64,000 nucleotides of DNA. Origin: JAQBXX01 sp947085325 (lineage in GTDB: Bacteria; Pseudomonadota; Gammaproteobacteria; SURF-13). Of this stretch, positions 41,377 to 51,268 are shown in pieces. The position numbers and the translations under genes are program-made. The notes beneath the pieces were generated by a model that saw nothing but the letters and a program-made list of their open reading frames with translations, did no database searches and had not been told where the DNA came from. Position 1 is the first letter of the stretch. Every line of letters starts with the position of its first letter. The DNA lies in contig CAMTVY010000013.1 of NCBI GenBank assembly GCA_947085325.1, positions 23,976 to 87,975 of the forward strand, in the 5' to 3' direction.

Positions 41377-41583
41377 TGCATAGGTGACGTAGTAAACGTA
41401 GCGTGCGCTGTGCGCACGATCAACGCTTACCAGCGGTGATCATAAAAAAGCAAGCCAAAACAGGTATCAGGGTCATGTCATGCAATAACGCATTAAAATT
41501 CTTGCTTGCATGCACCATCATCGTCGAACTCGCTGTGCTGTAATGTACCCCGAATTCATCCACTCCGCAAAGCTGGAAATCGG
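41377..41583. other. Intergenic stretch without recognised content
   Basis: About 207 bp between the damaged zinc-ribbon gene and trmL. It is lower in G+C than the neighbours. I saw no tRNA, hairpin with T-run, or reading frame with a credible product. Confidence 0.4.
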
Positions 41584-42048
41584 TTAATCCGCCCCCGCAA
41601 AACCCTGCTGCCGCCAAGCTTCGTACAATACAATGGCGACCGCGTTGGAGAGGTTGAGGCTGCGGTTATGGGGCTGCATGGGGATGCGCAAGATATGGTC
41701 TTTGGTCAAGGCATCGAGCACCACTTGTGGCAGGCCGCGCGTTTCCGGGCCGAATAAGAGCGCATCGTCCGGCTGATACGAGACTTCCGCGTAATTGCGC
41801 GTGCCCCGTGTGGAGATGGCAAACAGGCGCGCGGGCCGCACGGTTTCTTTGAAGGCGTCGAGGTTTTCGTGCTGCTGCACGCGGGCCCAGTCGTGGTAGT
41901 CGAGCCCGGCGCGTTTGAGCTTGCTGTCGGTGGGGCTGAAGCCCAGGGGTTTGATTAAATGCAATTGCGCGCCGCTGTTCGCGCACAGGCGTATAATGTT
42001 GCCGGTGTTGGGTGGAATCTCAGGCTCGAATAGCACGACATGAAACAT
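41584..42048 (-). CDS. trmL: tRNA (cytidine(34)-2'-O)-methyltransferase
   Basis: SPOUT-class methyltransferase that modifies the wobble base of tRNA-Leu isoacceptors. The 154-aa protein shows PEIPPNTGNIIRLCANSG, LLFGPETRGLP and IPMQPHNRSLNLSNAVAIVLYE, which form the knotted SAM site. Length is normal. It is divergent from pyrD across a GC-rich hairpin. Confidence 0.95.
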   Translation of the reverse strand: MFHVVLFEPEIPPNTGNIIRLCANSGAQLHLIKPLGFSPTDSKLKRAGLDYHDWARVQQHENLDAFKETVRPARLFAISTRGTRNYAEVSYQPDDALLFGPETRGLPQVVLDALTKDHILRIPMQPHNRSLNLSNAVAIVLYEAWRQQGFAGAD

Positions 42049-42063
42049 AAAAATCCCCCCTCG

Positions 42064-42084
42064 CCCCCCTTTGCTAAAGGGGGG
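42064..42084. repeat. C9/G9 hairpin between trmL and pyrD
   Basis: CCCCCCTTT and AAAGGGGGG pair perfectly around GCT. A/T-rich runs on both sides (TAAAAATCC, GTATTTTA) extend the symmetry. It fills most of the 44-bp gap between divergent starts and so lies in both 5' regions. It could be a terminator-like repeat or influence both promoters. Confidence 0.6.
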
Positions 42085-42092
42085 GTATTTTA

Positions 42093-43058
<966 letters not shown>

Positions 43059-43073
43059 GGCAGCGGCTTCCGA

Positions 43074-43595
43074 TCAGCGCTGTATAAGCAGTTCCCGCTC
43101 CGGGAAATCAAAATCGCGCGGGTCGCCGGCAGGGTAGACCTGGGCGATTACCCTGTCGTCATCACCAAACACCACCACGATGCTTTTCCACGGCAGCGGG
43201 CGCGGCCCCTGAGTGGGGAAGTAGAAGATGCGCGGCTTGCCTGCCTCATACATGATGGGTATTTGGACGGGCTGTTCGTGGCCTATAAAGCCGCAGGGTG
43301 CTGTCGGCGGCCGGTCATGAGACTGGAGCAGGTTTTTGTCCGCATCGTAAAGATAGGCGCTCACATGAACCTCGGCGATGGATACCGCTTTGACGGAGGT
43401 CACCTCAACCTTGATCGCGGTGACGTCATCCGCGCAATGCGTGCCGATCAGTATCGAGGTGCTTCCGGCATCGGCATGTGTGATGCTGTTGATGGTGTAG
43501 CCATGCGTGCTGTCGGCCCGGCTCTCGGTGGCGACGCCGAGAAAAGCCATTAACAGGAACGGTAGCGTTGTTGCGAGGTGTCTGTGTGATGGCAT
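43074..43595 (-). CDS. Hypothetical secreted protein
   Basis: 173-aa precursor with a signal peptide (LATTLPFLLMAFLGVATESRA). The mature part looks like a beta-rich domain: YTINSITHADAGSTSILIGT, VEVTSVKAVSIAEVHVSAYL, KSIVVVFGDDDRVIAQVYPA. Two cysteines (HCADD, APCGF) may form a disulfide. I do not recognise a family. The ATG at 43595 starts the signal peptide; the open frame extends upstream without similarity. It follows purU on the minus strand. Confidence 0.6.
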   Translation of the reverse strand: MPSHRHLATTLPFLLMAFLGVATESRADSTHGYTINSITHADAGSTSILIGTHCADDVTAIKVEVTSVKAVSIAEVHVSAYLYDADKNLLQSHDRPPTAPCGFIGHEQPVQIPIMYEAGKPRIFYFPTQGPRPLPWKSIVVVFGDDDRVIAQVYPAGDPRDFDFPERELLIQR

Positions 43596-43644
43596 GAGCG
43601 TGCGTGTTCCCTTAGTGGTTGGGTGGCCAGTTCCAGAGTTCTGC

Positions 43645-44505
43645 TTATTTAAATACCACGGTGCGGGCGCCGTACACCAGTACCCGGTCTTCCACATGAT
43701 AACGTACGCCGCGCGAGAGCACGGTCTTTTCCACGTCACGCCCCAGCCGGATCAAGTCCTCTGCGGCCTCGCTGTGATCCACGCGGATCACGTCCTGATC
43801 GATGATAGGGCCTGCGTCGAGTTCGTGGGTGACATAGTGGCAGGTTGCGCCGATCTGTTTCACGCCGCGTTCGAAGGCCTGATGGTAGGGGCGCGCGCCG
43901 ACGAAGGCGGGCAGCAGGCCATGATGGATGTTGATGATGCGGTTGGGATAGGTGTTGCAGAAATCGTCCGGCAGGATTTGCATGTAACGCGCCAACACGA
44001 TGGCATCCGCCGCATGTTGTTCGCACAGATCCAGAATTCTGGCGTGCGCGAGTTTTTTGTCCTGCGCTGCTACCGGTACATGGATATACGGGATGTCATG
44101 CCACTCCACCAGTTCCCGCAGGCTGTCGTGATTGGAGATGACGCAGGGGATGTCAAAGTCAAATTCCTTGCTGCGCCAGCGGTAGAGTAAATCGGCGAGG
44201 CAGTGATCCTGCGTGCTCGCCAGCAGCACGATACGCTTTTGGACGGCAGTATCGCTGACACGCCACTGCATGTTGAATTCATCGGCAATGGGGGCGAAGC
44301 GTGAGCAGAACTCCTGCGCGCCGAACGGGAGTGATTCGGCCACAATCTCCTGGCGCAGGAAGAAATGGCCTGTGGCGGGTTCGCTGTGGCTCGCGCTTTC
44401 GCTGATGGTGCCCGCATAGCCGGCAATAAACGCACTCACGGCGGCGATGATGCCCGGGCGGTCGGGGCAGGTGAGGGTCAGCAGGTAGCGGCGTGCGGCA
44501 GTCAT
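43645..44505 (-). CDS. purU: Formyltetrahydrofolate deformylase
   Basis: Hydrolyses 10-formyl-THF to THF and formate, balancing the one-carbon pool. The 286-aa protein has an N-terminal ACT domain (LTCPDRPGIIAAVSAFIAGY) and a formyltransferase-like domain. The catalytic residues Asn, His and Asp are in INIHHGLLPAF and ELDAGPIIDQD. ATG 44505 gives the usual N-terminus; the open frame continues upstream without similarity. It lies 109 bp downstream of ntrC on the same strand. Confidence 0.95.
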   Translation of the reverse strand: MTAARRYLLTLTCPDRPGIIAAVSAFIAGYAGTISESASHSEPATGHFFLRQEIVAESLPFGAQEFCSRFAPIADEFNMQWRVSDTAVQKRIVLLASTQDHCLADLLYRWRSKEFDFDIPCVISNHDSLRELVEWHDIPYIHVPVAAQDKKLAHARILDLCEQHAADAIVLARYMQILPDDFCNTYPNRIINIHHGLLPAFVGARPYHQAFERGVKQIGATCHYVTHELDAGPIIDQDVIRVDHSEAAEDLIRLGRDVEKTVLSRGVRYHVEDRVLVYGARTVVFK

Positions 44506-44614
44506 GGGGGCTGTTGGTTTTTTGGTATCCGTAGTGTTGCACCCTGAGGGGAGCAACGGTGGCCCTATGTTACCAAGGAGTCACGGAGATCCATAATGCT
44601 GCGTGGGCAACGGA

Positions 44615-46024
44615 CTATTCGTCCGCTGTCATAGCCAGTTCCTTGATCTTGCGCGTCAGGGTGTTGCGGCCCCAGCCCAGCAGGCGTGCGGCTTCGAGCC
44701 GGCGGCCCCCGGTATGCTTGAGCGCGCACTCGATCATGATGCGCTCAAAGGCCGGTGTGGCATTGGTGAGCAGGTCGCTGTCGCCACGGGTGAGGCGCTG
44801 ATCCGCCCAGCGCCGCAAGGCGGATTCCCAGTTCTCGCTGCCCGAGGCCGGGGTCGCGGCGGTACTCAATTCGGGCGGCAGGTCATCGGGGTGTACCACC
44901 TCGCCGACCGCCATTACGGTAAGCCAGCGGCAGATATTTTCCATCTGGCGTACATTGCCCGGCCAGTCCAGCTTGCTGAGGAAGGTTTCAGTATCAGCGC
45001 GCAGGCGTTTCGGTTTTACGCCCAATTCCTGCGCGGCCTGCACCAGAAAATGCCGCAGCAGCAGCGGGATATCTTCACGCCGCTGCCGTAACGGCGGGAT
45101 GTGAATGCGGATGACGTTGAGGCGATGAAACAGGTCTTCGCGGAAGCTGCCTTGCTGTACGCGCTGCTCCAGGTTCTGATGGGTGGCGGCAATGATGCGC
45201 ACGTTGGCCTTGATCGGCTGGTGGCCGCCCACGCGGTAAAATTCGCCATCGGAGAGTACGCGCAGCAGCCGCGTCTGCAACTCGGCGGGCATGTCGCCGA
45301 TTTCGTCCAGAAACAGCGTGCCGCCATCCGCCTGCTCAAAGCGCCCCTCGCGCTGGGTCTGCGCGCCGGTGAAAGCGCCGCGTTCATGTCCGAACAGTTC
45401 CGACTCCAGCAGATCGCGCGGGATAGCCGCCATGTTGAGGGCGATGAACGGCTTGTCGGCACGCGGGCTGTGACGATGCAGCGCGTGTGCGACCAGTTCC
45501 TTGCCGGTGCCGGACTCGCCGTTGATGAGCACCGTTATATGCGAGCGTGACAACCGTCCGATGGCGCGGAATACTTCCTGCATCGATGCGGCTTCACCGA
45601 TGATTTCCGCGCCCGCGAGTTCTTCCGCAACAGGGCGCGGAGTGCTGCGTTGCCGCTGGTGGACAATGGCGCGCCGCACCACCTCCACGGCCTCATCGGT
45701 GTCAAAAGGCTTGGGCAGATATTCAAAGGCCCCGCCCTGGTAGGCCGCCACTGCGCTGTCCAGATCGGAGTGTGCGGTGATGATGATGACCGGGAGCTCG
45801 GGATAGCGGGCGCTCACCTCGGCCAGCAGTGCAAGGCCGTCGGTGCCCGGCATGCGGATGTCGCTGATGAGCGCATCCGGCTGCTCCCGCGCCAGCGCAG
45901 CGCCCACACGGGTAGCGCTGTCGAAACAGGTAACCTCCATGTTGGCCTGTTGCAGCGCCTTTTCCAGTACCCAGCGGATCGAGCGGTCGTCATCAATGAC
46001 CCAGACGCGATCTTTGTCAGTCAT
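44615..46024 (-). CDS. ntrC: Nitrogen regulation response regulator NtrC
   Basis: Sigma54-dependent activator. The 469-aa protein has a receiver domain with phosphoacceptor Asp55 (ISDIRMPG) and an AAA+ domain with Walker A GESGTGKE. The sigma54-contact loop GAFTGA, GGTLFLDEIGDMP and a C-terminal Fis-type HTH (AARLLGWGRNTLTRKIKEL) are present. It acts with NtrB and should bind the sites upstream of glnA at 51205-51251. It starts two bases after the ntrB stop. Confidence 0.97.
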   Translation of the reverse strand: MTDKDRVWVIDDDRSIRWVLEKALQQANMEVTCFDSATRVGAALAREQPDALISDIRMPGTDGLALLAEVSARYPELPVIIITAHSDLDSAVAAYQGGAFEYLPKPFDTDEAVEVVRRAIVHQRQRSTPRPVAEELAGAEIIGEAASMQEVFRAIGRLSRSHITVLINGESGTGKELVAHALHRHSPRADKPFIALNMAAIPRDLLESELFGHERGAFTGAQTQREGRFEQADGGTLFLDEIGDMPAELQTRLLRVLSDGEFYRVGGHQPIKANVRIIAATHQNLEQRVQQGSFREDLFHRLNVIRIHIPPLRQRREDIPLLLRHFLVQAAQELGVKPKRLRADTETFLSKLDWPGNVRQMENICRWLTVMAVGEVVHPDDLPPELSTAATPASGSENWESALRRWADQRLTRGDSDLLTNATPAFERIMIECALKHTGGRRLEAARLLGWGRNTLTRKIKELAMTADE

Positions 46025-46026
46025 GG

Positions 46027-47076
46027 TTATACTCCGTTATCTGTCGGTAGCAGCAGGGTGAAGATGGTTTCGCCGGGGCGGCTGGTACATTCGATCAGCC
46101 CGCCATGCTGATTGATGAGCCCCTGCGCGATGGAGAGGCCGAGCCCTGAGCCTTCGGCCCGCCCGGTGACCATCGGGTAAAAAATGCTCTCGATCAGGTG
46201 CTCAGGAATGCCGGGCCCGTTGTCGATGATGTCGATACGCACCACCAGGCGGTGATGCTTCTGGCCGATGGTGGACTGGCGCTGAATACGCGTGCGCAGG
46301 CGGATGGTGCCCTGTTCGCCGAGCATCTGTCCTGCATTGCGGACGATGTTGAGCAGCGCCTGTATCAGTTGCTCAGGGTCGGCATGCAGCTCGGGAATGC
46401 TCACGTCATAATCGCGCCGTACGTGTACGCCGGCCGGCACCTCCGCCAGTACCAGGCTGCGCACCCGCTCCAGCACCTCATGGATGTTGGTGGTGCGCCG
46501 CTGGGGCAGGCCCTGGGGCCCGAGCATGCGCTTGAGCAGGTTTTGCAACCGGTCGGCTTCGCCGATGATGATGCGCGTATATTCCCGCAGACCTTCCGAG
46601 GGCAGTTCGCGCTCCAGCAACTGTGCCGCGCCGCGCAACCCGCCGAGCGGGTTATTGATTTCGTGCGCCAGCCCGCGCAACACAGCGCGATGGGCATGGT
46701 GTTGCGCCAGCAGATGTTCCTCGCGCGTGATACGCAGGTGCTGATCGACGCGGCTGAGCTCCAGCAGCAGCTCCTGCTCGCTGAGGGGTGTGGCAACGGC
46801 ATCGAGCGTCGACAGCGTGCCGTCCGCGAGGCGTAACTGTAGCTCGCGCTCCGTGAACGGATGCAGTGTGGCGAGCGCGCGCTGCATGGAGCCGGTGAAG
46901 GTGGCGGCATCCGGCATGAGATCACGTGCCGCCATGCCACGCATCTGGCGGGCGCTGGTGGCGAACAGCATCTCGCCCGCCGGATTGGTGTAGCGCAGGC
47001 GCAGCGTACGGTCGAACAGCAATACCGCAGTACTGAGGTTCTCGATGATGCTTGAATAGAGCGCCGTACGTGTCAT
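46027..47076 (-). CDS. ntrB: Nitrogen regulation histidine kinase NtrB
   Basis: Soluble sensor kinase that phosphorylates or dephosphorylates NtrC according to the PII state. The 349-aa protein has an N-terminal PAS domain (NLSTAVLLFDRTLRLRYTNP) and a DHp helix with phosphoacceptor His138 in GLAHEINNPLGG. The ATPase domain follows with the N-box ALLNIVRNAGQ, G1 DNGPGIP and G2 GSGLGLSIAQG. It has no membrane helix. It is coupled to ntrC with a two-base gap. The 158-bp leader to the DUF4124 gene holds no gene. Confidence 0.96.
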   Translation of the reverse strand: MTRTALYSSIIENLSTAVLLFDRTLRLRYTNPAGEMLFATSARQMRGMAARDLMPDAATFTGSMQRALATLHPFTERELQLRLADGTLSTLDAVATPLSEQELLLELSRVDQHLRITREEHLLAQHHAHRAVLRGLAHEINNPLGGLRGAAQLLERELPSEGLREYTRIIIGEADRLQNLLKRMLGPQGLPQRRTTNIHEVLERVRSLVLAEVPAGVHVRRDYDVSIPELHADPEQLIQALLNIVRNAGQMLGEQGTIRLRTRIQRQSTIGQKHHRLVVRIDIIDNGPGIPEHLIESIFYPMVTGRAEGSGLGLSIAQGLINQHGGLIECTSRPGETIFTLLLPTDNGV

Positions 47077-47234
47077 ATGGATAGCAGCCGTTACCCCGTC
47101 AGTGCAAGAACTAAACCAGCACCGGAGTTGGACTTGTAATACCTATAATAAACAGTAGATTGAGCGCTACGACCGGATTGCGGCCAAGGCCTTGCAAGGT
47201 GACAGGATAGACTAAAACAGGGCTTGTTGCACCA

Positions 47235-47861
47235 TTATGGTGCGTTTGGATAGGGATAGGCAGGTGAGTTGAAGTTGGGGGCCAGCAGTGGACTGTCCTT
47301 GATGAACTGTGCCGAGTGCCGCTTCATGTGGAAGGTGATCGTGGGTGAAGTGATTAACTCATTCTGTTTGGCGTCCAGTACGATGGCTTGCAGTGTGTGC
47401 GTGCCGCGGTCGGCATTTTTTAATTGAAATGTGGGTGTGGTGTAGCGGTCTGGCAACGGCTTGCCATCAAGCAGAACCTTGATGCTGTGGCCCCACTGCG
47501 GATCCCATTCAGGCACCGACGCGATCGTCACCTCTACGCTGCCGGTATTTTCCCGTATGGTGCCATCGTTTGCTGGCGTCACAATAGAAAGCGTGCTGTA
47601 GCCTTTGAATGCGGGCGCGGCATTTTGTGCCCCTCCCTGCGGCCCGCTGGCGGCAGGTGCGGTGGTGGAGGTGGTAGCGGGCGCCGGTAGCGGTGCCGCC
47701 GGGAATTTGGGCAACTCGACTTCGGTCGCGCCCGGCTGTGGCTGATCAGAGTAAGTTACCTTGCCATCGGGGCCGACCGACTTGTACACAGCGCCAGACA
47801 CGAGCAGCGGCAAGGTCATGCCAACAAGAATCAGTACTAAACGTGGTGTATAGGTTTGCAT
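47235..47861 (-). CDS. DUF4124 domain secreted protein
   Basis: 208-aa precursor with an N-terminal hydrophobic signal (LVLILVGMTLPLLVSG). A DUF4124 domain follows directly (AVYKSVGPDGKVTYSDQPQPG). After a Pro/Ala/Thr linker comes an Ig-like beta domain (IVTPANDGTIRENTGSVEVT, TLQAIVLDAKQ). DUF4124 proteins are periplasmic and often found between glnA and ntrB in gammaproteobacteria, as here. Role unknown. ATG 47861 is favoured by the signal peptide. Confidence 0.83.
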   Translation of the reverse strand: MQTYTPRLVLILVGMTLPLLVSGAVYKSVGPDGKVTYSDQPQPGATEVELPKFPAAPLPAPATTSTTAPAASGPQGGAQNAAPAFKGYSTLSIVTPANDGTIRENTGSVEVTIASVPEWDPQWGHSIKVLLDGKPLPDRYTTPTFQLKNADRGTHTLQAIVLDAKQNELITSPTITFHMKRHSAQFIKDSPLLAPNFNSPAYPYPNAP

Positions 47862-47960
47862 GGCTCTAGCATAGATCAGGTCGTAGCTGCGGGACAATGC
47901 CCGTGGTACGTATACGGGCAGGTAAAAACAAACCTGTGGAAAGATGGTAAATGCTGGGTG

Positions 47961-48389
47961 TCAGGCGTTCTGGGCGAAGCGATCCGGGGTCTCAAGTGTG
48001 GTGATAGGATATCCGGTATCAGTCTGTGTATCGGCATGCTTGCACTGGCCATCGAAATAGGCCCCGGTTTCGACCCCCAGCGTGTTATGCCACACGATGT
48101 TGCCCCTGACTTTGGCGGTTTTGGCAAGCTGCACGATGTCGGAGTTTATCAAGCCCCGCACCTCGCCCTGGATGATGGCCTCTCGAGTGCGTATATCGCC
48201 CATGACATGGGCATATTCCCCGACTGTCAGCTTGTCCGCGCTGATGTTGCCGTTCACGGTGCCGTCAATATGCATTTCGCCTTCGGTAGCGAGATCGCCT
48301 GTGATGGTGAGATCCGCGCCCAAAATGGACGGGGCACTACTATGCTTGTGCTTGCTCAAGGGAACGGCCTTGCTAGTCTTGAAAAACAT
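47961..48389 (-). CDS. Bactofilin
   Basis: 142-aa polymerising cytoskeletal protein. The bactofilin core of short beta-helix repeats runs from TITGDLATEGEMHIDGTVNG through GEVRGLINSDIVQLAKTAKV to NTLGVETGAYFDGQC. Polar, disordered ends flank it. Bactofilins assemble without nucleotide and recruit peptidoglycan hydrolases to chosen sites. Its start lies inside the end of the M23 peptidase gene (17-nt overlap), so the two are translated together and very likely act together. Confidence 0.93.
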   Translation of the reverse strand: MFFKTSKAVPLSKHKHSSAPSILGADLTITGDLATEGEMHIDGTVNGNISADKLTVGEYAHVMGDIRTREAIIQGEVRGLINSDIVQLAKTAKVRGNIVWHNTLGVETGAYFDGQCKHADTQTDTGYPITTLETPDRFAQNA

Positions 48390-49485
48390 ACTTGCCGGCC
48401 TTCAGAAACGAGGTCGGGTCCTGCTGCTCGCCCTCGAACATGATCTCGTAGTGCAGGTGGGGCCCGGTGCTGCGACCGGTCGAGCCTACCAGACCGATTT
48501 TCTGGTGTAGAGCAACCTTTTCACCGGGCTTGACCAGCAATTTGTTCATATGGCCGTGACGCGTGGTCAGGCCGAGGCCGTGATCAATTTCTACCATGTA
48601 TCCATAGGCACCATCGCGGTCAGCAAAGGTGATCTCTCCGGGCGCGGTGGAATAAACGGGCGTGTTACGCGGCGCGGAGAGATCAAGACCGCTGTGCATC
48701 GCCCACTTTCCGGTGAAGGGGTCGCGCCGCTTGCCGAAGCGGCTCGACAGGTAGCCGGTGTTGAGCGGGGCGGCGACCGGCAGACGCTCAAACAACCCTT
48801 CCAGCTTCGCCCACCGATTCATCTGGGCTTCGAGTTCTGCCACGCTGTCTTCAAACACATCGTGCATGTCGGTAAACAGGCTACTGGCCTTATTGTTGTC
48901 CGGATTATTGTCCGGGTTGGCCTTAAGATAAGGCCCACCTACACCGGAGCCTTTCTTTTTACCCAGTACACCGAGATCCAGGCCGGTGAGCTTGATCGCC
49001 CTTTCCAGCCGGTCGGCGTTTGCCTTGGTGCGCTCCTGCAGCTGAGCCATCAGGCTGACCTGGGCATCCTTGATCTGGGTTGTCTGGTTAAGTGCGGCGG
49101 CGAGCTGTGTATGCAGCGTATCGACATCATTGCTCAGATTTTGCGCTTGGGCCCGGGCGCTATCGCGTTCGGCAGCGAGGCGGGCAATCAAGGCTTCCTT
49201 CGAGGAAAGTGCCTCACGGTAGGAAGCGACCATGTCCGAGTAGGGTAGTGCCTTGATCCAGGCTGCGCTCGCCAAAATGACCGCTATCAGTACCAGCAGA
49301 CTCAGCGCCAACTGGAGATTGCGAGACACAGAGATATAGCGCACCCGCCCCTGACTGCGGTACAGGAGTTGTCGTTCCGGGAAGAGCCTGTTTACATGAA
49401 ATGTAATAGTCTGTTGCAGGAGTTGCACAGCCCGCTCCTTGGCGGCTTTCAAGTTTGTTTTTTCAATCACGCGATTAAAGTACAT
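48373..49485 (-). CDS. Membrane-anchored M23 (LytM) peptidase
   Basis: 370-aa protein from ATG 49485, preceded by a G-rich AAGGGGGGG site. A short cytoplasmic start is followed by one transmembrane helix (about 58-76) and a periplasmic coiled coil (about 90-150). The C-terminal M23 domain has metal ligands HSGLD and HLHYE and the RHGHMNKLLV block, so it should be an active DD-endopeptidase. It overlaps the bactofilin gene, which matches known bactofilin-hydrolase pairs that set cell shape. A longer open frame to 49608 is less supported. Confidence 0.92.
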   Translation of the reverse strand: MYFNRVIEKTNLKAAKERAVQLLQQTITFHVNRLFPERQLLYRSQGRVRYISVSRNLQLALSLLVLIAVILASAAWIKALPYSDMVASYREALSSKEALIARLAAERDSARAQAQNLSNDVDTLHTQLAAALNQTTQIKDAQVSLMAQLQERTKANADRLERAIKLTGLDLGVLGKKKGSGVGGPYLKANPDNNPDNNKASSLFTDMHDVFEDSVAELEAQMNRWAKLEGLFERLPVAAPLNTGYLSSRFGKRRDPFTGKWAMHSGLDLSAPRNTPVYSTAPGEITFADRDGAYGYMVEIDHGLGLTTRHGHMNKLLVKPGEKVALHQKIGLVGSTGRSTGPHLHYEIMFEGEQQDPTSFLKAGKYVFQD

Positions 49486-49615
49486 CCCCCCCTTGATTGC
49501 AAGCCTTATGAGGGAGCTTTCTAGACCAGGTATAAACTTCTTGCCTAAACTGGCGACATTTTTGTCCGCAAACGTGCGTCCAGTCCGGTGCGTTCTATGC
49601 TGCGCCAAGTCAAAC

Positions 49616-49629
49616 GCCCCCGCAGGGGC
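49616..49629. terminator. Hairpin after glnA
   Basis: GCCCC and GGGGC pair around CGCA in the gap between glnA and the M23 gene. The minus strand continues GTTTGAC, so the U-run is weak. It may reduce, not stop, read-through from glnA into the downstream genes. Confidence 0.45.
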
Positions 49630-49656
49630 ATTTGATTTTTCTGTCGTGTCGTCCGA

Positions 49657-51063
49657 TCAGAGACTGTAGTACATATCGTACTCGACCGGATGCGTGGTCA
49701 TGCGCAGACGCGTGACCTCCTGCATCTTGAGGCTGATGTAGGAGTCGAGCATGTCGTTGCTGAATACACCGCCTGCGGTGAGGAACTTGCGATCCTTGTC
49801 CAGGTGTTCGAGCGCCATGTCGAGTGAGTGGCACACCTTGGGGATTTTCTTTTCCTCTTCCGGCGGCAGGTCGTAGAGGTCTTTGTCCATCGCTTCGCCC
49901 GGATGAATCTTGTTCTGGATGCCATCGAGGCCCGCCATCACCATCGCCGAGAAGGCGAGGTAGGGGTTGGCGCTCGGGTCGGGGAAGCGCACCTCGATAC
50001 GGCGCCCCTTGGGGTTGGCGACGTACGGGATGCGGATCGAGGCGGAGCGGTTGCGCGCCGAGTAGGCGAGCATGACCGGGGCCTCGAAGCCGGGCACCAG
50101 GCGCTTGTAGCTGTTGGTGCCGGGGTTGCAGAAGGCGTTCAGTGCGCGCGCGTGCTTGATGATGCCGCCGATGTAATACAGCGCGAGGTCGGACAGGCCG
50201 CCGTACTTGTTGCCGGTGAACAGGTTCTTGCCGGCCTTGGCGAGCGACTGGTGGCAGTGCATGCCGGAGCCGTTGTCGCCCACCAGCGGTTTGGGCATGA
50301 AGGTTACCGTCTTGCCAAACTGATGGGCGACGTTCATCACCACATACTTAAGGATCAGGATTTCGTCGGCCTTGCGGGTGAGCGTGTTGAACTGGGTGGC
50401 GATTTCGTTCTGGTTGGCCGTGGCCACTTCGTGGTGATGCGCTTCCACGATCAGCCCCATGTCCTCCAGCGCGAGCGACATCGCGGAGCGGATATCCTGT
50501 GAGGAGTCGACCGGGGGCACGGGAAAGTAGCCGCCCTTGACGCCGGGACGGTGGCCGATGTTGCCGCCTTCGAACACTTTTTCCGAATTCCATGCGGCTT
50601 CTTCGGAGTCTACCTTGACGAACGAGCCGCTCATGTCGGAGCCCCAGCGCACGTCGTCGAAAATGAAGAACTCGGGCTCGGGGCCGAAGTAGGCCGTGTC
50701 GGCGATACCTGTGGATTTCAGGTAGGTCTCGCAGCGCTGTGCCAGCGAGCGCGGGTCACGTTCATAGCCTTTCATCGTGGAGGGCTCGACAATGTTGCAG
50801 CGCAGCAGCAGCGTGGACTCGTCCATGAAGGGATCCATCACGGCGCTGTTCGGGTCAGGCATCAGAATCATGTCGGATTCGTTGATGTGCTTCCAGCCGG
50901 CGATCGACGAGCCGTCAAACATCTTGCCGTCCTTGAACAGCGAGGCATCCACGGTATGTGCGGGGCAGGAGACGTGCTGCTCCTTGCCCTTGGTGTCACA
51001 AAAACGGAAATCGACAAATTTGACGTTGTTGTCCTTGATCATCTTTAAAACTTTTGCAGACAT
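49657..51063 (-). CDS. glnA: Glutamine synthetase type I
   Basis: ATP-dependent ammonia assimilation into glutamine; dodecameric enzyme of 468 aa. It shows FDGSSIAGW, the metal-binding EPEFFIFD, KPLVGDNGSGMHCHQS and NPYLAFSAM. The adenylylation site is Tyr in KDLYDLPPEE, so GlnE control is expected. ATG 51063 gives the standard MSAKVLKMI start with GGGAGG upstream. Its sigma54 promoter and two NtrC sites lie at 51136-51251. Downstream on the same strand are the M23/bactofilin pair and ntrBC. Confidence 0.98.
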   Translation of the reverse strand: MSAKVLKMIKDNNVKFVDFRFCDTKGKEQHVSCPAHTVDASLFKDGKMFDGSSIAGWKHINESDMILMPDPNSAVMDPFMDESTLLLRCNIVEPSTMKGYERDPRSLAQRCETYLKSTGIADTAYFGPEPEFFIFDDVRWGSDMSGSFVKVDSEEAAWNSEKVFEGGNIGHRPGVKGGYFPVPPVDSSQDIRSAMSLALEDMGLIVEAHHHEVATANQNEIATQFNTLTRKADEILILKYVVMNVAHQFGKTVTFMPKPLVGDNGSGMHCHQSLAKAGKNLFTGNKYGGLSDLALYYIGGIIKHARALNAFCNPGTNSYKRLVPGFEAPVMLAYSARNRSASIRIPYVANPKGRRIEVRFPDPSANPYLAFSAMVMAGLDGIQNKIHPGEAMDKDLYDLPPEEEKKIPKVCHSLDMALEHLDKDRKFLTAGGVFSNDMLDSYISLKMQEVTRLRMTTHPVEYDMYYSL

Positions 51064-51135
51064 GATGCCTCCCAAGTGATATACGCAGCGCCGCACGGCC
51101 AAAATCGGCGCAACCTGAACAATGACTCCCATTTT

Positions 51136-51151
51136 TGCATGAAATATGCCA
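51136..51151 (-). promoter_or_regulatory. Sigma54 promoter of glnA
   Basis: On the minus strand TGGCAT-ATTTC-ATGCA has the invariant GG at -24 and GC at -12 separated by exactly ten bases, close to the consensus TGGCAC-N5-TTGCA. It lies about 73 bp before the glnA ATG. Two NtrC-type sites are upstream of it at activator distance. Confidence 0.8.
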
Positions 51152-51204
51152 CGGGGGAAATCCCTTAATTTAACGGGAGTTTTTAAAAAGCAGGGCACCA
51201 AAAA

Positions 51205-51221
51205 TGCACCTTTACGGTGCG
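51205..51221. promoter_or_regulatory. NtrC-binding site 1
   Basis: TGCACC-TTTAC-GGTGCG matches the NtrC dyad TGCACY-N5-RGTGCA at eleven of twelve defined positions. Its centre is about 70 bp upstream of the sigma54 -12 element. An extra half-site GGCACC lies just on the promoter side (51195-51200). Confidence 0.75.
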
Positions 51222-51234
51222 CTCACGGACGGGA

Positions 51235-51251
51235 AGCACCTTTTTGGTGCG
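51235..51251. promoter_or_regulatory. NtrC-binding site 2
   Basis: AGCACC-TTTTT-GGTGCG is a second near-consensus dyad, 30 bp centre to centre from site 1. That is about three helical turns, as in the paired enhancer sites of E. coli glnA. Confidence 0.72.
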
Positions 51252-51268
51252 AAGAGGCGGGAGGCTTG

